From Candidatus Nitrospira neomarina (lineage in GTDB: Bacteria; Nitrospirota; Nitrospiria; Nitrospirales; UBA8639): 64,000 nucleotides of DNA. Location of the stretch: the NCBI RefSeq assembly GCF_032051675.1, contig NZ_CP116968.1, positions 3,100,001-3,164,000 of the forward strand. Direction: 5' to 3'. Both the position numbers and the translations under genes were made by a program. Positions within the stretch are counted from its first letter, which is position 1. Every line of letters begins with the position of its first letter. Shown here piece after piece: positions 17,239 through 25,253 of this stretch. The notes under the pieces are model-generated. The model was given only the letters and a program-made list of their open reading frames with translations, did no database searches and was not told the DNA's origin.

Positions 17239-20013
17239 TTATGGACAGGGAACAGGTTGGCTTGTAGCCTGCGCGAACAACACGGGCGGCGTATACGCCG
17301 TTAAATGAATCGGCGCCTCGTGACCGGATAGACTCACTTCCGAAGTAGGTGTTCGGTTGTCATGCCCCATCGCGTGCTGTGACGCATCCGTGACCGGCAG
17401 GACCGGGCTGGCTAAGAATGTCCCGGGCGTGGGCGCCACACTATCGGATTTGGAATCCACAAAGGTACTAAAGTGGCCCCCTTCTCCCGCCACACAGCGG
17501 GACGCATACAGCGTGGCCACGTTCACCGGCTGATCGGGCAGAGGCGCGATCGTCCCACTCAGCACCTGAATGGGTGACTCAATCGTGACCGAGCCGCTGA
17601 TGCCCGTTTGCGAAGAGGCATCCAGAGTACTCTGCGCATCCAATAAGACCGCCTTGCTCGCAACCAGGTTGATATTGCCCCCCTTCCCCGCCACGGCCTT
17701 GGCCAGGATTTGGCTGTTTTGGAGAATGATGAAATCCGGATCTAACGTGACATCGCCTCCGGCCGTATTCTCATCCCCTTGTACCGAGCTGGAAATGGTG
17801 CTGTCGACCAGTTGAATCATCTCGTTAGCAGTGAACTTGATATTGCCGCCTGAAGCTTGAGCCGCTTCCGCGGTGACGGTGGACTTATCCATCAGGATCG
17901 TGTCAGCAGCAGTGAGTTGAATGGTTCCTGCATTCCCAGTAGAAGTACTTTCTGTCCTAATTGAGGATTCTCCTGAAAGATTGATGTTTTTTGCCAATAC
18001 GGTGATATCTCCAGCATTTCCAGATCCTTCTGCCGTGGCAAGAAGTTGGCCCTTGGTATTCAACTCTAAATTCCCATTTAAACTAAGGGTAATGTTTCCC
18101 GCCCTTTCAGAACCAATCGATGCGCTCCTAATTACACCGTTATCCGATATAAAAAGATTGTTCCCAGAGATATCCACATTCCCTCCTAATTCCGCAACAG
18201 ATCGAGTTCGTATGCCCGTAAACTCAGGAGAACTCAGAGGGTCGACAGCGTTTCGGAAACCCTGAATTGTGATGTCGTGGGCTTCCACTTTCAGATCACC
18301 AGCCGCACCGCAAGGTCCTGGACAATTGACATCAACCAGAGACCCAATAAAAGAACCACTACTGATATCCAAGTTTTCCGATAATATAACAGTGGTTTTG
18401 CCTGAATTGCCCGCTCCAAAAGTTCCTGTTTGAATGGTGGATCCATTGGTCAATTTCAGGTTTTTGGCTTCAACTGTGATATTTCCGCCGTTTTCACTCC
18501 CCACGATTGGTGCCGATATCGCAGCCCCATTATCAAGGGAGATATTCCCGGCTACAACAATATCCAAGTTCCCCCCCTGGCCAGCTCCCACTGGAGTTGC
18601 TGAGATAAAAGAAGGAAAGGGATCTCTTCCTATAATTTCCAATCCATTGGTGTGCAGACGAATGTTCCCCGTATTTGCATCTGAGAAGGCCACACTCCAC
18701 ATTCCTACTATTTCACCGTCAATCAAGGTCTTATTCGCATTCACTTCAATATCCCCTGCATTTCCCACTCCTCCAAATGCAAAAGACCTAATTCCCGAAA
18801 AAGTGTCAAAGGGGCCGAGTTGAGGGTCAAACCTGCCACCCAAAATTTCCAGGCTGCCCCCGACATTGAGAATGATATCACCCCCATTGGTTGATCCACC
18901 AAACACATCAGCCTGTATTAACGATATATTTTTTACGATCATGTCTTCCGTCACTTGGATATTAATTCCTCCTTTGGACGTAGAGGGAGCATTCGAAATT
19001 TGACCATCGGGTAACCCTAACGTATTGGCCGAGATACCTGCATTATCTAGGGTTAATTGTCCACCCCGGATAATCACTTGCCCACCCACTGCACCGTCCA
19101 CCTTGACCGAGGCATTGTCAGATAGGCCTATGGGACCAAGTTGTGTCGCATTTACTTGGATGTCGGCCCCATCACCCAGTGTAACTGTGCCAGGAGAGGC
19201 TATACTGACAAGATTAATTTGTCCGTCCGGGCTGTTGAGGTTTCCTCCAGAAATTTCGATATTTCCTCCTACCAGCGATAAGGTTTCTCCTGCTTCCACC
19301 GACAACGTGCTGCGGTCAACCATTAAAGAAGCCGGGTTGGATTCAAGAAATCCGAATGCTGCAACCGGCGCAATACTCAGCAGCGCATCCTGTGCACCGG
19401 GAAGAGCGGTGAATTGCACCCCGTCGCTGAGTTGTAAATAATCGGCGGTGGTGAAATGGGTGGCCCCGCCCACATTCAAAGTAGAATCCTTCCCGAATAC
19501 GATTCCTGCGGGATTCATGAGGAATAAGTTGGCATTCCCAAAACCTTGAGTCTGAATCGTCCCGAGAATGTTCGAAGGATTGCCACCCGTCACACGGCTC
19601 AGGATATTGGAGGTCGGTAGCGCCGAATCATTCAGAAAATTTGCAACTCCGGTTGTCCCAACATCAAACTGACCAAAAGAATGGAACAGATTGGAACCAT
19701 TATCAGGACGGGTCCCACCAGTAATGTTGCACACATTGCACCCAGCAGGTACATTGGTTCCCATCGACCCATCAGGTGTGATATTGGTGACTACCTGCCC
19801 AAAAGTTGAACTATAGAAAAGCTCCAAAAGGAAGACACTACTCAAGACTAACACAAAAACCGGTCTGGAATGGCCTAAGGGAAAAAACGAGTTTACTTGT
19901 GGAAGAGAATATAAAGGTTGGGGGGGTGTTTTATCTTGAGGATAAGGAAATACTCGGCCCAACCAGCCGGCGTTCAGAAATACATCTCTAAAGGACCACG
20001 CTCGCATTTCCAT
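17239..20013 (-). CDS. TpsA-type filamentous haemagglutinin exoprotein (first in cluster)
   Basis: A 924-residue exoprotein, the promoter-proximal gene of the three. Its N-terminus is unlike the other two: about 45 polar residues precede the hydrophobic core (VFVLVLSSVFLLELFYSSTF), so this is either an extended signal peptide or a start placed too far upstream. The TPS domain contains CNVCNITGGTRPDNGSNLFH, with a CxxC pair absent from the paralogues, and LFLMNPAGIVFG. The beta-helix and the common C-terminal block (SRCVAGEGGHFSTF) follow, and the chain ends PVPCP. A CRP-like palindrome lies 72-91 bp upstream of the start, in the only place where a promoter for the cluster fits. Confidence 0.9.
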   Translation of the reverse strand: MEMRAWSFRDVFLNAGWLGRVFPYPQDKTPPQPLYSLPQVNSFFPLGHSRPVFVLVLSSVFLLELFYSSTFGQVVTNITPDGSMGTNVPAGCNVCNITGGTRPDNGSNLFHSFGQFDVGTTGVANFLNDSALPTSNILSRVTGGNPSNILGTIQTQGFGNANLFLMNPAGIVFGKDSTLNVGGATHFTTADYLQLSDGVQFTALPGAQDALLSIAPVAAFGFLESNPASLMVDRSTLSVEAGETLSLVGGNIEISGGNLNSPDGQINLVSIASPGTVTLGDGADIQVNATQLGPIGLSDNASVKVDGAVGGQVIIRGGQLTLDNAGISANTLGLPDGQISNAPSTSKGGINIQVTEDMIVKNISLIQADVFGGSTNGGDIILNVGGSLEILGGRFDPQLGPFDTFSGIRSFAFGGVGNAGDIEVNANKTLIDGEIVGMWSVAFSDANTGNIRLHTNGLEIIGRDPFPSFISATPVGAGQGGNLDIVVAGNISLDNGAAISAPIVGSENGGNITVEAKNLKLTNGSTIQTGTFGAGNSGKTTVILSENLDISSGSFIGSLVDVNCPGPCGAAGDLKVEAHDITIQGFRNAVDPLSSPEFTGIRTRSVAELGGNVDISGNNLFISDNGVIRSASIGSERAGNITLSLNGNLELNTKGQLLATAEGSGNAGDITVLAKNINLSGESSIRTESTSTGNAGTIQLTAADTILMDKSTVTAEAAQASGGNIKFTANEMIQLVDSTISSSVQGDENTAGGDVTLDPDFIILQNSQILAKAVAGKGGNINLVASKAVLLDAQSTLDASSQTGISGSVTIESPIQVLSGTIAPLPDQPVNVATLYASRCVAGEGGHFSTFVDSKSDSVAPTPGTFLASPVLPVTDASQHAMGHDNRTPTSEVSLSGHEAPIHLTAYTPPVLFAQATSQPVPCP

Positions 20014-20084
20014 TTTGCTTACCCCACAATACTATCCCTTATATTCAGAAAATATTCTGGAATCGTCTAAACATAATTTTTCCC

Positions 20085-20104
20085 TTTGTGGCATATACCA
20101 CAAA
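20085..20104. promoter_or_regulatory. Palindromic operator-like site upstream of the tpsA operon
   Basis: TTTGTGG-CATATA-CCACAAA is a perfect 20-bp palindrome. Its core TGTGG-N6-CCACA has the geometry of a CRP site (TGTGA-N6-TCACA) with one change per half. It is centred about 80 bp upstream of the first tpsA start. A CRP-type regulator is encoded at 36233-36901, but binding here is inference. A transcript hairpin is the alternative, but no T-run follows on the strand of the genes. Confidence 0.5.
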
Positions 20105-20107
20105 AGG

Positions 20108-20491
20108 TTAGCTAGCTTTTTTCATAGTCGTTGTTCCATCGTTTGATATCTGAATTTCCACAGCGTCACCCACCTCTATTGTTCCCTCAACAACCACTGG
20201 AGGTACTGTAACATTATTAAATTCCTCCCCACTTTGTAACCGATAAAAAGTGAATGGAGGAACCTCTTTCTTGTCAACCACTTTCCCCCCAGAAAATTTT
20301 CCAGGGCACACAGTATATGGCCACCCACAGCCAGCTTCCGGGCCATCGACTTTGGGTTTTTGGTAGGGATAAACAACTTCCCCGCCTGTTCGCACCTCAA
20401 TGGAAATAAATGGGTGCCCACAACTAACCAAAAATAGCGAGAAAAATATGAACACCACACCTAGCTTCAGCATTTCTGATAACTTCAGCAT
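20108..20491 (-). CDS. Small putative lipoprotein
   Basis: A 127-residue exported protein of unrecognised family. The N-terminus has a lysine-flanked hydrophobic stretch (LGVVFIFFSLFLVSC) with a lipobox LVSC, so it is probably lipid-anchored at the outer or inner membrane. The mature part contains a Pro/Gly-rich segment (WPYTVCPGKFSGGK) and a beta-rich end (VEVGD-like, VEIQISNDGTTTM). The ATG at 20491 is chosen because AGGAGGT lies 6 nt upstream; an in-frame TTG six codons earlier would overlap that ribosome site. It is the last gene of an AT-rich co-directional trio. Confidence 0.7.
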   Translation of the reverse strand: MLKLSEMLKLGVVFIFFSLFLVSCGHPFISIEVRTGGEVVYPYQKPKVDGPEAGCGWPYTVCPGKFSGGKVVDKKEVPPFTFYRLQSGEEFNNVTVPPVVVEGTIEVGDAVEIQISNDGTTTMKKAS

Positions 20492-20610
20492 TCCTGACCT
20501 CCTTGGCAATTGAGTTATGCCTTATAAAGTCATTGGTGAGTAAAAAAGTTATATTAGTGAACCATTTTCGATATAGTTCCTTACATTCATTACTACTCAT
20601 GGACCAGGCT

Positions 20611-21648
20611 TCACTGTAATTTCTCGCTCTTGTTCCCTACCCATTTAGCTTTACACTCATCACTTGTATCCTGATCCTTTTTTTGTTCAAAGTAACACTC
20701 TATTCCCACTCTTGCGATAATATTGTGAGCACTCAATATTTCCAACATGAAAGCTCGAAATGATGTTCCGACCTTGGCTTCGGCTAGAAGGCTTTCCAAA
20801 TAGGACTTCACATCTGGACCTTTCCTCCCATTCTCTAAATGAAGCACTCCCTTGCTTCCCGAGAATGCCAAACCTTGAATGGCGGCACGTCTTAAACGCC
20901 TAAGCCATATCGTTTGGTCATCCCTCGGCAAGTCCTTCAAAAGCTTTGTAGAAAAGGCAACACTTTTGGGGGTGACTGATTCCGCCACACCATCTCCGTC
21001 GGTAAGTGATTGTCTTGGTGTTTGACTATCAGAACCATCAGACTTTTCAAGTCCCTCACTTGCCTGGTTGACCAATTCTCCTAAGACACTTTTTATTAAT
21101 TCGCCAGATTCCTTGTCATTTGCTCCCCCTGTATCTTGACCGTTCAAATTCAACATTTGGTCTCGAATATTAGCCCAGACCCCCAGGGCTCGAACTGCAT
21201 CGGTCTTGACCCGCAAATCAGATTCTTGGCTTCCTTGTTCCAGGAATTCCCTTAACCCAGACAAAGCTTCAGGAGTGGCCAGAACACCCAGAACAGTGAC
21301 AATGTTTGAGCACAGACGCTCGTCGATATTTTTTCCTTTACAACCATCCCTTAATAATTTTCTAAGTTCAGGAATCGCAGTCTGATCCTGTGCATAGGTT
21401 TGTATATTCTTAAAATATTCAACCGTGAGAGGGGAAGGAAAAGGTTGCCGTACAAAGTCTTGTATAGGAATAGGAGAGGGTCCCACACCGAACTTCTTGT
21501 CCATAAAAAATTGGGAACTACTTTCAAGCGCTATAAGTTGACTCTCACCATTTTTACCTTGAATCTCGCCTGCCATTCCTAAGTCTGAAAATTGAACAAC
21601 TACAAAAAAAACCACACAAATTATCCATCTCATTCCCAAGCCCATCAT
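20611..21648 (-). CDS. Exported alpha-helical (HEAT-like) protein
   Basis: A 345-residue protein. It opens MMGLGMRWIICVVFFVVVQF, a signal peptide. The mature part is mostly alpha-helical with HEAT-like pairs: IPELRKLLRDG; NIVTVLGVLATPEALSGLRE; RVKTDAVRALGVWAN; LRRLRRAAIQGLAFSGSKG. A polar, Asp/Ser-rich linker (about residues 190-230) interrupts it. The start at 21648 is supported by GGAGGA 7 nt upstream. No catalytic motif is visible, so a scaffold role in the periplasm is the most that can be said. It sits between a small lipoprotein and a metzincin-like lipoprotein on the same strand, in DNA of lower GC than the surroundings. Confidence 0.65.
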   Translation of the reverse strand: MMGLGMRWIICVVFFVVVQFSDLGMAGEIQGKNGESQLIALESSSQFFMDKKFGVGPSPIPIQDFVRQPFPSPLTVEYFKNIQTYAQDQTAIPELRKLLRDGCKGKNIDERLCSNIVTVLGVLATPEALSGLREFLEQGSQESDLRVKTDAVRALGVWANIRDQMLNLNGQDTGGANDKESGELIKSVLGELVNQASEGLEKSDGSDSQTPRQSLTDGDGVAESVTPKSVAFSTKLLKDLPRDDQTIWLRRLRRAAIQGLAFSGSKGVLHLENGRKGPDVKSYLESLLAEAKVGTSFRAFMLEILSAHNIIARVGIECYFEQKKDQDTSDECKAKWVGNKSEKLQ

Positions 21649-21733
21649 GCATTCCTCCATTTCACAGGAGTCCAACAAAAATATTGCGCCATTAGATAAG
21701 AAAATAAAATTGGCTGTATTTCAGAGGTAGAAC

Positions 21734-22504
21734 TCATTTTCTTCTCAAGTTCTGACATTCACATTCATTGAGGCTTGTATTTTCTGAATGAATTGATGGG
21801 TACATCACCCCTTTTTCCAAGTCATCGAAACCGCGGTGTCCAAGATTTTTATTATGTCCAAATTCGTGGAGCCACAAGACCCCTTCCAACTCTGGACAGT
21901 CCTTGCAGTACTTTGCAACGGCCACTGAATGGCCCTTAAGGTTGGAACAGCCTAGGATAAGGGCTGTACCAGTTTTCTCGCACCAAGTGATTTCCTCTAC
22001 GACTTTGACCCCTTGAGGATCTAGTGCATTCAAAATTTGAAAATCAAACTCGCTGCAGATCTCCCCAAAGACAAAACAATCGTTCGAATTCGATTGCGAT
22101 AATGCTATTGGATCCATTTTAAAATCAGCAATTTTATCTTCTATGGTTCCCCCTATAGTTTCTTGCACCGAGGCTTCCCGCTTTAATGTAATCCGACAAG
22201 GAAAGTCACTTCCCTGACCCTCACGAGCGGCTTTCGTTGCTTCCTCAAGAATTTCATCTGATTCTTTTGGAGTTAAATCTACATCGGAATGTTTTGTAAC
22301 TTTGAGGAAATGAATTACTTCGGATTGTTGCGCAAACGACGGAACTTGGCAGGATTCTACAGGTGGAATTTTCTTTGGAGGTAATCCCGAAATACCTGGT
22401 CCTTGCCCAGAAGTCTCAACCTTTACTCTGACACAACCAATTACCATTAAAACTATCGCGCCCATAAGGAGTAAATTGGACCCATATACCTTTATGAATT
22501 TCAT
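21734..22504 (-). CDS. Metzincin-like zinc metallopeptidase lipoprotein
   Basis: A 256-residue protein. The N-terminus has a hydrophobic core with lipobox VIGC (MKFIKVYGSNLLLMGAIVLM then VIGC), so a membrane-anchored lipoprotein is predicted. The C-terminal part carries the zinc motif LHEFGHNKNLGHR (HExxHxxxxxH) and, about 15 residues on, GVMYPSIH, which fits the metzincin Met-turn. The glycine normally at position 8 of the zinc motif is Asn. Several cysteines (CxxC in KDCPEL-type context and CECQ near the end) may form disulfides. The start is chosen on GGGAGAG upstream of the ATG at 22504. Reading it as a peptidase rests on the motifs, and the substrate is unknown. Confidence 0.72.
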   Translation of the reverse strand: MKFIKVYGSNLLLMGAIVLMVIGCVRVKVETSGQGPGISGLPPKKIPPVESCQVPSFAQQSEVIHFLKVTKHSDVDLTPKESDEILEEATKAAREGQGSDFPCRITLKREASVQETIGGTIEDKIADFKMDPIALSQSNSNDCFVFGEICSEFDFQILNALDPQGVKVVEEITWCEKTGTALILGCSNLKGHSVAVAKYCKDCPELEGVLWLHEFGHNKNLGHRGFDDLEKGVMYPSIHSENTSLNECECQNLRRK

Positions 22505-22743
22505 AGACTCTCCCTTTAACCTCTCAGGTCTTGTGAATTCATAATTTTTCTGCTGTTTTTTATTTTTCATAAACCATGCCCCTAAATTCGCAACCCTACA
22601 TACCATTTCCCTCGGAACATGGATAACCCAAAAAACTGACCTGCAATTAATACATGGAATGAAGATAAGGAAAAGGGATAATGTTTTGATAAAGCCAAGG
22701 CCGGGACTAGCAATACCGTTATAACAAAATAAAAAAGATCAGT

Positions 22744-22941
22744 TCATAGTATTGCAGTTGTCAGAGAACCAATGCTTTCCCTCTTCCAACCATTCCATTT
22801 TGAGATTGTGCCTTTCTTTTTTTCTCCTACATGCTGTGCGGAAATGTTATGTAACCAAATAATTATTGCAATAAAGGCAATTGCAATGCCGTATTCAGCG
22901 ACAGCTTCCAGCACTCTCACCTCACCTCGACTAAGTTCCAT
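22744..22941 (-). CDS. Small putative membrane protein
   Basis: About 65 residues from the ATG at 22941, with one hydrophobic span (YGIAIAFIAIIIWLHNI) and a basic C-terminus. The open frame continues upstream to 23094, but that part runs through a 16-bp inverted repeat and the dispersed repeat copy B, so it is unlikely to be coding. No clear ribosome site supports 22941. No family is recognised, and the call is tentative. Confidence 0.35.
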   Translation of the reverse strand: MELSRGEVRVLEAVAEYGIAIAFIAIIIWLHNISAQHVGEKKKGTISKWNGWKRESIGSLTTAIL

Positions 22942-23013
22942 ATTTTCATAAGCGTTTTCTCGAAGGTCGAAAGGATAAGAGATCGGGTCCTGTTCTTGTT
23001 CAGCGGAGGATGC

Positions 23014-23050
23014 GTATCCAATCAGATACGAGTTGTATCTGATTGGATAC
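23014..23050. repeat. Perfect 16-bp inverted repeat
   Basis: GTATCCAATCAGATAC, a 5-nt spacer, then GTATCTGATTGGATAC. The arms are perfectly complementary. It directly adjoins dispersed repeat copy B and precedes the small membrane-protein frame. It could be a hairpin in RNA, an operator or the footprint of a mobile element. No T-run follows, so a terminator is unlikely. Confidence 0.7.
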
Positions 23051-23055
23051 ATAAT

Positions 23056-23220
23056 GGGGCGGTTGAAAAAAGCCGCCAGCGGCGTTCTCGCCATTTTTCC
23101 GTGCTCACGTACTGGAAGTACGCTCTGCGCGCAAAAATGACTGCGGCCTTGCTGGACGAACTTTTTTGAACCGCCCCGAGGCCTCTAATAGGCACCGTGC
23201 CTGTAGGTGAATATGCCTTT
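23056..23220 (-). repeat. Dispersed repeat, copy B (inverted relative to copy A)
   Basis: The reverse complement shares with copy A (9784-10061) the blocks AGGCCTC, GGCGGTTCAAAAAAG, TTCGTCCAG, GCGTACTTCCAGTACGTGAG, CACGGAAAAATGGCGAGAAC and CGCTGGCGGCTTTTTTCAAC. The element has inverted ends (GGCGGTT...AACCGCC). The stretch from here to 23515 holds no gene I can support. Confidence 0.75.
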
Positions 23221-23515
23221 AGAAATTATTATTATTCAACACTCCCATAATGCGTTTGATTCAGTGAGAGAGAATGTTTTTGAGTGTTCCAATTGCGCAA
23301 AATCCGACAAGGAACATCCCTCCCGGATTTTCTCTTGGCCTCATTTCCAAGGAAACGGAACTAAAACTTAAGCCCCTTACCCCTTGAATGGGGACTAACC
23401 TTTTAGACAAAGAAATGGGCTATCGTTTTTTATGTGCTTTTAGTGAAAGAGAGAGGAGTTCCCTTTGTGGGGCTGGGTGGGATCTTAGAGACCCCGTCGA
23501 AGTGCAATTCGATGA

Positions 23516-25081
23516 TCAGGGGGATTCGTAGACTTCATCACGCAAGTGGTTGACCTGAATGTTATGACGTTTGATTTTTTTGATGAGTCCCTGCCGGCTT
23601 AAGCCTAACCGTTTGGCCGTTTGGACCTGATTGAACCGGCAGGCCAACAAGGTCTCTTTGATCATGCGTTGCTCCAATTCATCGACGGCTTGATGGAGAC
23701 TCCGGCCTTTCATATCTATGGTGCCTCCGGTCGTTTGGACAGGGCATCGGATACCTTCTTCGAGCGCGTCCTCCTGTATCGTCGTGCCACGAACCATGAC
23801 CATTAATCGTTTGATTTCATTTTCTAACTGCCGGATATTTCCCGGCCAGGAATATTCCATGAATCGCTCCATAGCCTTGGCAGACAGTTTTTTCCTGGGT
23901 CGATCCATCTGCGAGCTATAGAGGTCCAGAAAATAATTGACGAGCAGGGGGATATCCGCCGGGATCTCCCGTAAAGCCGGCGTATGCACATGGACAACTT
24001 TGAGACGGTAGTAGAGATCGTCTCGAAACGTGCCGGCTTTAATAGCGGCTTCTAAATTTTTATTGGTGGCCGCAATGATTCTGATATCGAGGGGAACGGA
24101 CTCTCGCTTCCCCACCGGCTCAACGGCTCGCTCCTGCAGCACCCGTAAGACTTTGGCCTGGGCGCTTACGCCCAGATCTCCAATTTCATCCAAAAACAGC
24201 GTGCCCTTATTCGCCTGTTCAAATTTGCCGATTCTGGCCTCTACGTCCGTCGCCGTGCCTTTGCTGATGCCGAACAATTCACTTTCGATTAACGTCTCGG
24301 GGAGGGCGGCACAATTGATCGCGACAAACGGTTGACGGGCTCGCGGGCTATTGTAATGAATGGCTTTGGCCACCAATTCCTTTCCGGTTCCGTTTTCTCC
24401 GGTAATAAGCACATCCACTGAACTATCCCGGACCTGATCGATGATTCTGATCAGTCGCTGCATGGGCAGACTGTTTCCCATAAGCTTTTTCGTGGAGTAC
24501 TGTCCTTCGACCTCTTTCCACAAATGCGCGTTTTCCTGTTGCAACCGTTCGCGTTCCCGCCGCAATTGTTCCATCACATGGAATTTCTGAAGAGGGATAG
24601 CGATGCTATCAACCAACGTCTGAGCCGCCATTTCATCCTGGGCGGTAAAGTCCTTGCCCTTTTTATTCACGGCTTCAAAGACGCCGATGATGTCTCCGGT
24701 TCTGTCCCGAACCGGCAGCGCCAACAGGGTCTGCGTTTGCCGCTTCATTTGGGCGTCGATGCCGGAAAAAAATCTTGAGTCCGATTGCACATCTTTGACA
24801 TTGATCAACTCTCCCGTCGCCACACAGGCGCCCGCAATTCCTAAGCGCGCATCCAGGCGCAATACCCGCCCGCCCACAGGGAGGGGAAACCACAGCTCAC
24901 ATTCCTTCCGATCCAGAAGAAACACACTGATCCCCTCCGCCTGCAGGACCTGGCGTGATTCTTTTTCAATGAGTTGTAATAAGGTTTGTAATTCCTGCTC
25001 CTGGTTGATCTGAAGCAGAAATGTTTCAGGAAGGTCTATTCTCTTGTGAGGGATTGCTTCTTTTCCGGATCGACTCGCCAT
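23516..25081 (-). CDS. GAF / AAA+ / Fis-type regulator (NtrC-like) lacking the GAFTGA motif
   Basis: A 521-residue cytoplasmic regulator. A GAF sensor domain (about residues 20-170) is followed by a coiled linker and an AAA+ domain (about 195-435) with Walker A GENGTGKE, Walker B GTLFLDEIGDL and an arginine-finger region (RDDLYYRL). A C-terminal Fis-type HTH follows (AKRLGLSRQGLIKKIKR). In NtrC-family activators loop 1 carries GAFTGA, which touches sigma-54. Here the position after ESELFG reads ISKGTATDVEARIG, so the motif is replaced by GTATDV. It may therefore not remodel sigma-54 in the usual way. No receiver domain is present. The GAF domain resembles those of the two neighbouring GAF kinases, so a common ligand is possible. 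Start at 25081; an upstream extension exists. Confidence 0.88.
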   Translation of the reverse strand: MASRSGKEAIPHKRIDLPETFLLQINQEQELQTLLQLIEKESRQVLQAEGISVFLLDRKECELWFPLPVGGRVLRLDARLGIAGACVATGELINVKDVQSDSRFFSGIDAQMKRQTQTLLALPVRDRTGDIIGVFEAVNKKGKDFTAQDEMAAQTLVDSIAIPLQKFHVMEQLRRERERLQQENAHLWKEVEGQYSTKKLMGNSLPMQRLIRIIDQVRDSSVDVLITGENGTGKELVAKAIHYNSPRARQPFVAINCAALPETLIESELFGISKGTATDVEARIGKFEQANKGTLFLDEIGDLGVSAQAKVLRVLQERAVEPVGKRESVPLDIRIIAATNKNLEAAIKAGTFRDDLYYRLKVVHVHTPALREIPADIPLLVNYFLDLYSSQMDRPRKKLSAKAMERFMEYSWPGNIRQLENEIKRLMVMVRGTTIQEDALEEGIRCPVQTTGGTIDMKGRSLHQAVDELEQRMIKETLLACRFNQVQTAKRLGLSRQGLIKKIKRHNIQVNHLRDEVYESP

Positions 25082-25253
25082 GGCGGTGTTCCTGAAAATT
25101 CCGTTGACCCCACACCGCTGGACAGCAGGGAGCGTCAACTGTACACATTATGACCAGGTGTGAATGGAGAAGGCAACTACCCGCTCCGCGCGCCCTTTCT
25201 GTGTTCACCTGAGGAGGCTATCCTCTGGCCATCCAAAATCCCGGGCCCATGCC

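Noticed and set aside
11158-19441. Many long plus-strand frames opposite the TpsA genes
   Set aside because: They are shadows of the repetitive beta-helix genes; their translations are Pro/Ser/Ala-rich without domains.
20085-20104. Terminator reading of the palindrome before tpsA
   Set aside because: No T-run follows on the strand of either neighbouring gene; an operator is more likely.
22942-23094. Upstream extension of the small membrane-protein frame
   Set aside because: It runs through the 16-bp inverted repeat and repeat copy B, whose sequence also occurs elsewhere outside this gene.
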